Source of the DNA: Stenogyne calaminthoides
Taxonomy: Eukaryota > Streptophyta > Magnoliopsida > Lamiales > Lamiaceae
Direction of reading: 5' to 3'
Assembly (NCBI GenBank): GCA_037126765.1
Contig: JBBCBC010000009.1
Coordinates: 21,908,870-21,972,869, forward strand
DNA length: 64,000 nt
In this document: positions 37,308-47,726 of the stretch, in pieces
Layout of the letters: every line of letters starts with the position of its first letter
How positions within the stretch are numbered: the first letter of the stretch is position 1
The notes under the pieces: model-generated
Told to the model about the DNA's origin: nothing
Seen by the model: the letters and a program-made list of their open reading frames with translations, nothing else
The model's database searches: none
Position numbers and translations under genes: made by a program

Positions 37308-38136
37308 GCAGATAAGGAGGATCAGTTGAGTAAGGTACCTCAATTGATCAGAAAGATCAGTCAGGAACTGATCAGAAAAGGGATATCAGATAAAGGGGGA
37401 ACTGATCAGATTGGATAAGAAGAAATCTGATCAGATAAGTGGGACATTGTTGGGAAATACTAAGGGATAGGCTACCATCAGTAAGGTCAACAGTAATCAG
37501 GCCAACCAGATCAGAACAAAGTGGTAACTAACTGATTACAATATCAGTCAGTCAGATACGTTTTCTGATTTCTCTTTACATATGCCTATTCTAATCTACG
37601 TTAGCGATTACTGTTCACATTACTTTATGATATAATGCCTGCAAGCATTTAATGCGGACGTGGGATTTTGAGTTAAATGCATTTATTGCAAATTTTTAAG
37701 TCCAAAAGTCTGCCGGTTTAAATCCCTAACCACACGATGAAATTACTTTTCAACAAATTGATTTTTACCGTCCGATTAAGTCAAGGACACTCGAGTATTT
37801 TCAAACCTTTCGTGAAAATTATTTTTTCCCTCTCACTTATATAAACCCTAAAATACTATTTTTGGAACCTTTTCACATTCTCTACATTCAAACACGCATT
37901 CATTTTCCAGAAAATATTTAACCCTCTCAAAATACTCAAGTGATTCTTTCTATTCTTCAAAGTCACTCAAATCGCTCATCTGGTAATTTGCAGTGGTTAA
38001 TATTTGGTATTTCATATGTATTATGTGCTAGGTTTACAAGTTTTGTTGATATATATGGTATTTGTTTTGTTTTGTGTATGCATATACTTATGATAAATCA
38101 CTGATAAATGTTTATATGGTGATATGTTTTTAGACA
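37308..38136 (+). promoter_or_regulatory. Pol to extra-ORF spacer with PPT-like and TATA-like motifs
   Basis: Begins with a cluster of CTGATCAG palindromes and purine runs (ATAAAGGGGGAACTG at 37396, AAGTGGGACAT at 37437). TGTTGGGAAAT at 37448-37458 equals the first 11 bases of this element's own LTR. Further on, TATATAA (37838-37844) lies about 290 bases before the ATG of the extra ORF. A possible leader intron (donor CTG|GTAATT at 37983, acceptor TTTTTAG at 38133) ends four bases before ATG. The promoter and intron are inference from motifs only. Confidence 0.45.
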
Positions 38137-41100
38137 ATGGCACCTACACAAACTTGTGATTACTCCTCCATGATTAAGCAAGTAATTGATGAGAAATATG
38201 TCCTCTTCCACATCACCCATGATCCGGAATCCATGGAAATTTTGGAGTGTTTGAGAGCATGTGGACTCTAACAGTTTTGCTACAGGCACTTAGATATTGT
38301 ATCTATAATCGAATCCCTAGAGTTTCTGTGGAAATTGGAAGAGACGGACAACAAGGAACTCTATTCCTTCCTTGGTGGCAACAGGATTGATGTAACGAAT
38401 GCGGACTTGCAAAGGATATTTGGACTCCAGATGGGCATAAACTACTCTGATGAATTCAATGCCGGGATGTTGGATAAAGAGTATCTGCAAAATGTGTTGC
38501 TGAGGCCTGGGAACATCTCGAATATTACAAATGTCAAGGTTCCCTACCTCCGAAGGAAGTACATGTTGCTTTTCGAGATTATCTCAAAGGTCATTATGGG
38601 GATTGCATTCAACCCCGATGCACTGACTCAGCAGAAGCATCACATCATGACTGCAATTATCGAGAAGGCCCCAGACATGAACTGGATGGGGTTATTCAAG
38701 AATCGGCTTCTGCAGGAGTCTGCAAAATTTGCGGTTAATGACCAGGACCAGGTGATTCTGACCAAGAACATCTGCAACATTCACAAGGTGTCAATCATCC
38801 TTGCTGATAAGCTTCCAAACTATCCTTGGTCAGATATTGGGAAGAAACCCTACCTGGAGAAATTCAAAGTTATCTTGCTAAGGGACGAGGAGTTGCCTGG
38901 GCAATCAGATGACGATCCTGCTCCGTATGTGCCCAAGTCTAAAGCGGCATCTGTGCAGATGGAGGGAAGAGCCCAACCAATGGCAAGAGCTGCAAAGAGG
39001 AAACAAGTTGTGAGTAAGCCTTCTGATGCAGGTGAGAAGCGTCAGAAGAAACTCACGTCTATGCTGCCGAAGAAGGCTGGAATGCCTTCTGGGGTTCTTC
39101 GGGATGAAGACACCGATGTTGAGATCATGGAATCAGGAGGAGATATGCCAGCGGGTCAGGAACTAATGCTAGTGGAAGCACCAGGTCAGGTGGAGGCTGG
39201 AGAGGCAGAAGAAGAACCAGCTAAGGAGGCTCAGACTGAGTCTGAACCATCTGACTCAGCTCATCTGAATTCTCTATTTAAAGGCCATGAAACCACCTAC
39301 TTCCCCAGATCACCCACTCCCTCATCCAAAACACCTTCTCCAATCACCCATAATCACTATCGCCTGAACCTTCTCCCATAACCCAGATAACCCCTTCTCC
39401 TTCACCTACCCCCTCACCCAGAAAACAAACACCATCACCTACCCCAGAAACCGCTCAACTGGAGCACACACCAGATGTTGCTGGTGATGATCTGTTTGTA
39501 TCCATCTCCCACAACCCCTTCAACACAAGAATAGTCCTTGGCTCGCCTGAACAAGAAAACTCCACCATATATTTTCTGCGGCACCAAGTCAATGCCTTTC
39601 TGGACCAGCACTTTCCTGATCTCATCAATCACCCTGGGATCAGAAAGCAGATCGAAGAAATTGTCTTTTGGAGGGACATCAGGCTCAAGGACATAGAAGA
39701 CTTTCTTATTTTGATGAATGCCTTGGAGCCTGATTACTTTGTGGATTTGGAGAAAAGGGCCAAGCGCATCTTGCGGTGTATCCAAATAGAAATCCTAACT
39801 TACTCGAGATCTTGATGTCGGATGGCTGGTGCACCAGAAGTTAGGCATTTCTGAGGATGAAGAAGACCTTGCTCAGACTTACCCTGAGTATGAGGAAGTT
39901 GCCGATGAACCAGTCGAGGGTGCTACAGATGAGACCCTAATTGGCGAGGCTTCAACATTTGGTCCAGCTGTTGCTATCTCTGCCGAAACCCTGGAGCTGA
40001 TTACGAAGAACATCCAAGAAGGGGTCAAGGCATCTGTCGATCAGCATTTCCAAACGCTGACTCAAAATTTGATGGACAGATTCAGAGAAGAACAACAGGC
40101 CTTAGCGGAGACAGAACGGAAGCTCACGATTGAAAAACTGCTGCACATGCATGATCAAATTACTGCGTCAGTCATGAGCCGCATCGATCCGTTATCTGAT
40201 AAGCTGTCAGCAGAGATCTCCATTTTATCCGACATTGGCACCCTTCTACAGAGCATCTACTCATCCTTGGGGAAGACGGATATAAGCCTTGATGCTGTAT
40301 GGAGAAGACTAGAGGGCTCCTTCAGCAAAGCTCAGAAGGCGTTGCAATCTATTCTGAATCGGGTAATGGGACCTCCCCCAGCTGCTTCCACTGTCCAGAT
40401 CACCCCTCTTGCCGTTGAAGAGCTCAGATCTGAGATGCTAAGGGAATTCAATGCCCTGAACATCAGACTTTCGAACCTTTTTTATGCAACCAAAAAGGGG
40501 GAAGAGGGTGGATCAGAAAAACAACCCGCAAAAACAGCTGCTGAGACTCCTGATACGGAGGTTGCTGAGATGTTCCAATTTGTTGAAAAACAAAGCAGGC
40601 TGATTCAGAGTCAAGACAAGGCTATATCTGAATAGAAGTCCTCCCTTGGTGAACTGATTACAAGGGTGGACCGAATTGAAGATTTCTCATCATCTGTTCA
40701 AAAGCGATTTGATCAAGAAGATCAGTAAAAAAGTCTTGACCTTGCGAAGAGGTTGCAGGAAGAAGAAGAATTTGTTGGGCCAGAATAGAAGACACGAAAA
40801 AAGCAGAAGGCTAAGCAGATCAAGAAGCCCGTCTCAATCGCAGATGACAGCTGCAGAAAGAGAAGAGCAACAGATGAGGCAAGGGGTCATAGAAGTGGCA
40901 ATTAAGAAGAAGAAGCTTGTTGAAGTTGCCGGTCTAAGCCAAATGTATGTCAAAAGGAAGAATAAGAAGGCAGCAGAAGCAAAAGAAATAGATTGGGAAG
41001 AGAGAGCCTTTCCTGAGGATGTCGAAGGTATTCTGGTGGCCCGACAAGACTTGCTTCCTGAATGGACAAGGATTAAAGTCGATTGGCTGAGCGATGTGTA

Positions 41101-41427
41101 TATTATTCAGAAAGTACCAGAACATACTGATCAAGGAGCTTTCGATGCTAAATTTCTCAATTGGCTGGAGAACAAATATCCCAATTTCTACAAGGTGGTG
41201 ATGCATGAAGGGAAAATCATGTCCTTAATCCCTTCTGCACCCAAATTTCAGACAATGATTCCGCCCTCCGAGCTGATAAATCTCTTGACCCAGTCGGATT
41301 CAAGAAGCTCTTCTACGCTTTTGCTAAGAAAGGAGATATATTTGAGAGAGAAAGACTGGAGGCCTTGCTGCAGATAATGTACAAGATTTTCAATATTCCA
41401 GCAGATCTTCAGAGATTCTCATTTTGA
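38137..41427 (+). pseudogene. Extra (env-like) ORF of Sirevirus-like element C, broken
   Basis: A third ORF after pol, about 1,090 codons if frames are followed. It starts at ATG 38137 (MAPTQTCDYSSMIKQ), has one in-frame TAA at 38269, then runs open to 39381. The reading continues in shifted frames (39382-39810, 39829-40728, 40740-41240, and a final frame ending in TGA at 41425). The N-terminal part (38335-38900) is globular, with YSFLGGNRIDVTNADLQRIF. A Pro/Ser/Thr-rich linker follows (39240-39460), then a long heptad-rich coiled coil (about 39960-40650) and a Lys/Arg/Glu-rich tail. I see no signal peptide or convincing membrane segment, so env-like is a positional name. Sireviruses are known for such ORFs; the function is unknown. 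Confidence 0.75.
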
Positions 41428-41621
41428 AGAAGTCAGAAGATATGTTCTTTAGATCAGATGATAGGTAACTCTTGTACTTGTAATCTTCAAATTCTTATAT
41501 ATAAAACAAGTTACCTTTCTGATCTTAAGACAACAACTCATTGTCTTCTGATTTCTATTGTTTTTGTCTTTTACTTTTCGCTTGGTTATCTGTTTTTCTG
41601 ATTATCTGTTTTGGTTCAATC

Positions 41622-41635
41622 AAAAAGGGGGAAAT
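41622..41635 (+). other. Polypurine tract of element C
   Basis: AAAAAGGGGGAAAT directly abuts the 3' LTR start TGTTGGG. It is the plus-strand primer site. Confidence 0.9.
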
Positions 41636-43437
41636 TGTTGGGAAATTTGTATTAAGTTTTGATGGAAGTTCCAAAACAGATTGTAATAGGACCAGTCAGA
41701 CCTGTTAGCTGACTGATGATTTAGAATCAGGATAGGATGACCAGCTGAGTTGTATAGACAGCTGATGTATAAGATAGGTCACATACTGAGGGGGAACTCA
41801 ATATGTATAGGTCAGATTAGAAGACAAGACGAGTCAGAAGACAAGACGAGTCAGAAGACCAGACGAGTCAGAAGTCAAGATGAGTCAGAAGATAAGACGA
41901 GTCAGAAGACTAGACGAGTAAGAAGACTAGGCAAGTCAGAAGACCAAACGAGTCAAAAGACAAGACGAGTTAGAAGACCAGACAAGTCAGAAGACAAGAC
42001 GAGTCAGAAGATAAGACGAGTCAGAAGATTAGACGAGTCAGAAAACAAGACGAGTCAGAAGACCAGACGAGTCAGAAGACCAGACGAGTTAGAAGACCAG
42101 TCGAGTCAGAAGACCAGACAAGTCAGTTAGTTAGATGATCAGGTGAAGACATGAAGATCAAGTTCAGAAGACCTGAAGATCAGATGACTACCAGAAGATC
42201 AAGACCAGAAGACCTACATCAGTCGAGTCTGCTAAGTTTGTGCTAAGACAACTTACATCAGAAGACTCTATCAGGTAGACTGATCAGTTTTATCTGATCA
42301 GGTCAGCTCACACCAGGTGTCAACTAATGTTACACCAAGTCATACGTTGTCAATCAGAACAAGAAGAATGTCAACTTTAGTTGGTAGAACAAACAGTGAA
42401 TAAGTGTACCTGTTAACCAATGAGAAAGCGACACGTCGCATTTGAGTCGACAATGCGGATTCGGTATTGCATAGTCAATTAATTTAGAAAGGACAAACTT
42501 ACACGCTTTCGGCCATGCCGTTCCTGAAGCACGTCACATCAAGCTTGCAAATCTACCTAAAATAGCCTGAAATTCAAATTGCTCTCCAAAGGCTATTTGA
42601 TTTCAAGGTCTATAAATATGGGATCATACTTCATAGTGAAGACACGGAAATTATCATCAAGTTCAAGCTATATCAAGATTTCCGCACAAAGAACACAAAT
42701 TCAAGATTATTTACTAAGTGTTCATCCCATTAGTTCTTAGCATAGAATTCTTATCTTCTAGCTTAAGGCTACCTCAAAACTATGATAGAATTTCAGTTGG
42801 AACAAACAACAAATATTTACCAAAACTCAAAGTTAGGTTAAGTTTGTTTAGCAAGATTTCAGACTAGGGTTTCTAGTTCTGATTTCTGGGATCTGTTGAG
42901 TGAGAACTCCTTAAACATTTGTTGGTTGTACTGTGTTGGACTAACACAATAAACTTTCTCCAGTTGGTTAGTTGGTGCCCCTTGTGATAGGGAAGAGTGG
43001 ACGTAGGACTGTTGTCTGAACCACTATAAAAATATTATGTGTTTTTATCTGTTCATACCAGCTTTACACTACTGCACACAACCTGAGTTTAAACTGCATA
43101 CATATTCTGAGTTAGGATCAGTCTGCATCAAGCAACTGATCTGATCAGTTTGACACTTTAGTCATCTGATTGAAAACAGACTGCAGAATCTGATCTTATA
43201 GAACTGGTTTTTCACACGGGTTAGAAACTTGCTTCCGCACATCAGTTAAACTGATAGACACCGAACTGATCTGCCATCACGCGATCAGTAAGTTGGCTAT
43301 CAGTCCAAACTGATTCACACGCACTCTGATTAGGCAACTTGTCATCACACCTGATCTTGCACGAAAAAGTTTTCAGAAGTCTATTCACCCATCCCCTCTA
43401 GACTTCTGCCCTCACTTAAACCCGTTCGGGACCTACA
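41636..43437 (+). repeat. 3' LTR of element C (1,802 bp)
   Basis: The same ends as the 5' LTR (TGTTGGGAAATTTG to CGGGACCTACA), a TATA box near 42606, and TSD CATAT at its outer end. It lacks the LTR-B insertion found in the 5' LTR and carries a longer 17-bp minisatellite. The remaining sequence aligns closely by eye with the 5' LTR, apart from scattered substitutions and small indels. Confidence 0.93.
41818..42128. repeat. 17-bp minisatellite in the 3' LTR U3
   Basis: About 18 units of AGAAGACNAGACGAGTC, with N mostly A or C. A 126-codon open stretch across it (41750-42130) is only the repeat read in frame. The 5' LTR has a shorter, strongly altered version at 24469-24660 with extra CG dinucleotides. 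Confidence 0.93.
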
Positions 43438-43442
43438 CATAT

Positions 43443-43610
43443 AGGTTTTTTCTTATTTTTACATCGTATATATATGAGTATATATATTCACATTCTTACC
43501 TATTTTATTCTTTTTTTGTCCTTTATTTTACCCATCAGTATCTCTTCTAGGCTTGGCTGTTTTTTGCTTGATGTCCCTTGTGTGTTGTTGCTTTCAAATG
43601 CCTTATTATT
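43443..43610. other. AT-rich flank right of element C
   Basis: Non-coding. Probably the sequence following the stop of the minus-strand Helitron helicase. Confidence 0.45.
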
Positions 43611-44590
43611 ATTTTTTTAAATATAACTGTATATATTAGTTTCTTGTTCTGTATTTATAAAAAAATAAAAAAGATTGTATTGTAGTTGTGTAATTGTATT
43701 GCTTTTTACATGTTCGCGTGTAGAAGTTGTAGGTAAATTGTTGAAGACCTCTTTGTACATAATTTTCACTACTTCACCCTTTTGATCAGTCGCATATTTG
43801 ATGTTCAGTATCTTTAGTCCTTCTTCAGCAGAGGTGACCCATGATAGGGCAACGTACAGATGGCGGACGTGACTAAAAACTAGTTTCGGGAGATAAAGTC
43901 CCACATTTTTTTAGCTTTGTCCTTGACTTTTGTTTATTGTCATCACGTAACAGGCTCGAACTGGGAACTGTCGTCTTCAAAGTTTGAATGGCCATTTTGT
44001 GTCGGTCGGAGTTAGGATTATTCTTGGAATCAAAACTATCTCCAACATGTGTTCCCATTAAAATTTCAGCTTCAATGACTCGTTCTCCTAATCGTTTGAT
44101 CCACAACCGTGTCATTGTAAAACCCCTTTCTTTGGTTGATGTTCTCCACAACATGATTGGAACATCATATTTCAGTTCTGATTTGCTGTCTGGAAAATCT
44201 GGGAGTTTTAAGTTGTTTAAGAACTTCATCGGATATAAGACTTCTCTATTTTTCGGTTCTTCACCTTATTTTTCTATACTATCAGAGCTGAAGTATTCAT
44301 TTGCTCTTCCAGGTACTTGTGACAGCATGAAAGAGTTCACTTCGTCCACTATTTCATTTGTCGGTGCAAGGATTGCTCTTTCAATCAGATACTGTTTGTT
44401 TCGCTTCGAGGTCTTCAGTTATGGGTATATGTCTTTCGCGATCTTCTCGACCGGCCTTCCTTCATTTTTAGCATCAACTTCTCTCCTGTAACTATCTTTT
44501 CCAATTCTCCGCCTCTGTTTTCTTCACCACATCTTTTTTGGCCTTCCCATCTCCAACTTGTAAAACCTATTTAGCAAACTCCTGCTCTCT
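43611..44590 (-). pseudogene. Helitron Pif1-like helicase, C-terminal part, broken
   Basis: On the minus strand from about 44590: EFAK, stop, VLQVGDGK, then ERAILAPTNEIVDEVNSFML (near 44380), FLNNLKLPDFP, LKYDVPIMLWR, TRLWIKRLGERVIEAEILMGTHVG (shown as one run of the family pattern; 44130-44050), and finally GLYLPKLVFSH and LYVALSWVTSAEGL-like residues near 43880-43800. These are the end motifs of plant Helitron helicases (motifs V and VI, usually QLYVALSRVTS; the arginine is W here). Frameshifts lie near 43900 and 44480. It is a different copy and the opposite strand from the Helitron at 4845-9165. Element C inserted about 170 bases past its 3' coding end. Confidence 0.87.
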
Positions 44591-44591
44591 C

Positions 44592-46080
44592 TGGTCCATT
44601 GGACCTTCCAATGGACCTTGAATTATCAATATTGAGCCACAATATTATTCAAGCCCGTAAATATTAATTAATCCCACTACATAATTAATATTGCACTATT
44701 CATCTTAACTCATATTACTGTTAATATGACTCCCGATTATTATTTCCCGTGTTTAAGATTATCCAGTCCATTAATTAATTTAAGCCACTGAAATAGCTCC
44801 ACATTAATTAATATCTTTTTCCTTGGAGTAAGGTCTGCTCAACATTATTATCCATACCGGAAACTAATTCCACTTGCAAGATTTGGTATGTTAAAACTTC
44901 TGAGCCCACCAAGGGGATAAATCAAGCTAGACGTACTTGCACACGTTTCTCCGTATTAAATCTTAGCATTCGTCATGTAACTAATAATATTGCCCAAAAC
45001 ACAAAGTATTGAATCGCATTGATTCTCTACCCAACATGAATCAAAGAAATAGTTATTAATTCCACACGATCTTATTTAAGGGACGGGGATTAAGAAATAA
45101 CTAACCACTGAGGTCTAATTCTTCTATATTCAGTACTGAAGAATTTATCTTCCTGTAGGTCCTATTCAGCGCATCATAATGCACTAGTGCAATCTCTTGG
45201 TCAAGACAAGTCAATCTGAGCCTTACACTTCAACCTTTCACGATGGATTGTTCATTTCCATCTGGGTTGTGAATTCTCTACTTTGGATACAAGGAACTGT
45301 TAATTTAATCTTTTGTGATCTGGTATCACTAAATTAACTACAGTGTAACACATACTATTTATTGAACAGTTTTGCAGTAAATATATATAACATTCAATCA
45401 TATTTAAAGCAACAATGATAAATAATTTATTTCAGCAAATAAGACAGAAATTCAGTTTGGTTATACAAAGTAAAAACATACTTTCCAGTATAACCCCAAC
45501 ATGTCTTAGGTAAGGTGAATTAAATGCTAGATTTTACCTTTATTTAGATTGTTCTTGGAGCAAGTCTTATTTTTTCAAAACCTGCCACTTTCAGGCTCAG
45601 TGTCCGTACAACATTGTCAAGCTCTCATTGGTCCACAACTTTAGGTTGGAGAGACATTCCAAAGATTATTAAATAAAAACTCCACTAATGAACAAATAAC
45701 TTTAACTGAATCAAACTTCAGACTTCAAGTCTGACATTCTTCTTGTCTGCATTAGTTCTCAATAGTCATTTAATGTCCTCATAAATGCCCAGGACAAATT
45801 ACTTCACCATCATTGTCTTCTTGACTTCAGGTGTTCTGTGTTCAGATAAATTATCTTATTTTATCTTCAGCTCAAATGGCCTTAGTTCATTTCTGTTGAT
45901 AGAATACAAGGGCTTATTTCAGGTCTTCTGCCCTTTAGGCTTAATGGTCTTGTTCATAGGTTTGTTGATACTTCATATCTTCAGATGGATTGACCAAGAC
46001 TTGATACTTGTTGAGTTCTCCATCAACTTGATCTTCTCTTCAGATGTCTTGTCAATGCATGCCTCGATCTGCAAATCTTA
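44592..46080. other. LTR-like debris, family undetermined
   Basis: The minus strand from 45501 begins TGTTGGGGTTATACTGG and could be an LTR running to about 44592 (TGGTCCATTGGACC on plus), which would give about 910 bp, but the flanks (ctctc, tgtct) do not match. 45502-46080 is similar in texture (ttcagacttcaagtctgac palindrome at 45717, repeated ATCTTCAG words). No coding domain is recognisable; the 98-codon open stretch at 45785-46081 has no family signature. Confidence 0.3.
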
Positions 46081-47725
46081 ACATGAATAACTAACCTGGA
46101 CTAATAATTTCAGCTGACTATAAAAGTGCAGAACTTTAAACCTGATGTATATATATAGTGTCAATATATCTTTAAAATATATATTCAATAATAGATAAAC
46201 ATATATTAGTGTGTATATATATGTATAAAGCTATCGGTTCAAGGCCTGAAAGATAGAAACTATCAATTCGAGACTTGCAGATTTTAAGGTCATGTTTGTC
46301 ACTAAACCCTAAACCCTGAACCGTAAACCCTATTAAATAACCTGTGTATCTATATATTAAATAATACTACGTTATACATATAAAAATATTATATATATAT
46401 ATATATATATATTAATAACTAAATAATATTAATAATATATAGTATTATTATATTAGAAAAATATAATCATTATTCACTCATCAAATCATTACTTCATTAA
46501 CTAACAAAATAAAATCATACATCTTTATTATTATTTAATAGTAATACTTAGGTGCACTGGTGGTCTTGTAACTGTTGTATAACTAATACTGTTAAATAAA
46601 AATAATGAATCACTAAAAATAATTAATACTGATCAACTAATATCTTTTAGTAAATCACCTAATACCATTTAAAAATAAATTTTAATTGAACGCAACTACT
46701 ACATAGAGATATTGTCTTATTTAAGAAATGTTATTTGACATAATGTTTCATATACTCCTATAACATCCAACACAACCAAACACAAATTTACTATTCACTA
46801 GATTTGCCCTCTTTCACTTTTTCTCTATCCAAATTTGTCGCGTCCACTTTCAACCCAAATAAAAACCACTTAAAAAATGTTGAGGAGTTTTCAGACTCAT
46901 TACTTTCTACTCAACCTAATTAAGTCATGGACCTATATCTAAGTTAAAACTGTCGTAATTATATTCATTTATGTTTAATTTATTATCTCAAAAGTCATAA
47001 TTTGGAATATATTTCACTGGGTTGGCGCAATTTTTATGTTAATTAGTTTATACCACGTGAGTTGCACTTGATACGTAAATAGTTAGTAAAAAGTCATTAT
47101 AAAAAAATAAGACCATTATTTAAAAAATTAGGACTCTATGCTTCAATTATTAAAAAAAAAGGTAGAGACTTAGTGTATTAAGTATGTATAAAAATCTTTT
47201 ATTACTTCAAGTAAAACATATTTGAAAATATACTAACCAAGTAATAGAAATGTTTTCGAGGATTATAACAAAAGAAGTCATTTTAAAGAAGACTGAAAAA
47301 AACCTTAAATATCAAACCTAAACCTTTTTAATACTTTGTCATCTTAAACTTGTGTCCACTTGTGACACTTTGGAATTCTATAAATTATTAAGTGAAATTA
47401 TAAAATAAAAAAGATGGAACGAAATCATAAAAAATAAAGGACGGATCATAAAAAATAAAGGACGGAACGAAATTGAACAAATCAAAATATATGACGGACA
47501 AAAGAATTAAAAGTAGTTGTTAATTGAATTTACAAAAAGAATTAAAAGAAATAAATGACCAAATTGAACAAAGTAAAAAGTGGCAGGGGTAAAAAGGTCT
47601 GAAAATGTTTCTCAATTTCAATCCACTTTTTAATGTAGTATAAATTTGGAATGAATAAGCCAATAAATTTAATAGTTTTGAACTAAAAAACTAAAGACTT
47701 TGCAGAAGTCTACAATTGAAGTTTT
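46081..47725. other. AT-rich spacer, nothing coding seen
   Basis: Very AT-rich with a (TA)n run at 46387-46411 and a short degenerate telomere-like run at 46303. Around 47400-47480 a short tandem phrase (aaaataaaggacgga) occurs two to three times. No gene is supported. Confidence 0.5.
46303..46330. repeat. Degenerate interstitial telomere-like repeat
   Basis: TAAACCCTAAACCCTGAACC followed by GTAAACCC, about four units of the plant telomere repeat CCCTAAA with two changes. Such short runs also occur as telo-box promoter motifs. Confidence 0.6.
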
Positions 47726-47726
47726 A

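Larger units (their letters stand above)
24278..43437 (+). mobile_element. Complete Sirevirus-like Copia element C, with nested insertions
   Basis: 19.16 kb flanked by a perfect 5-bp duplication CATAT (24273-24277 and 43438-43442). Order: 5' LTR 24278-27559, tRNA-Met primer site, gag, protease-integrase-RT-RNase H (Copia order), about 0.8 kb spacer, a long extra ORF, polypurine tract, 3' LTR 41636-43437. Nested inside are a solo LTR-B in the 5' LTR and a 3.6 kb hAT transposon in gag; without these it is about 13.9 kb. The long coiled-coil gag extension and extra ORF after pol are the hallmarks of the Sirevirus (SIRE/Maximus) lineage. All ORFs carry stops or frameshifts, so it is inactive. Confidence 0.92.

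Noticed and set aside
39435..39785. 116-codon minus-strand ORF
   Set aside because: It is the shadow of the extra ORF of element C, which continues on the plus strand here in a shifted frame.
41750..42130. 126-codon plus-strand ORF in the 3' LTR (and 24394-24690 in the 5' LTR)
   Set aside because: It is a 17-bp repeat read through in all three frames; highly periodic RRVRR/KTSQ text with no gene context.
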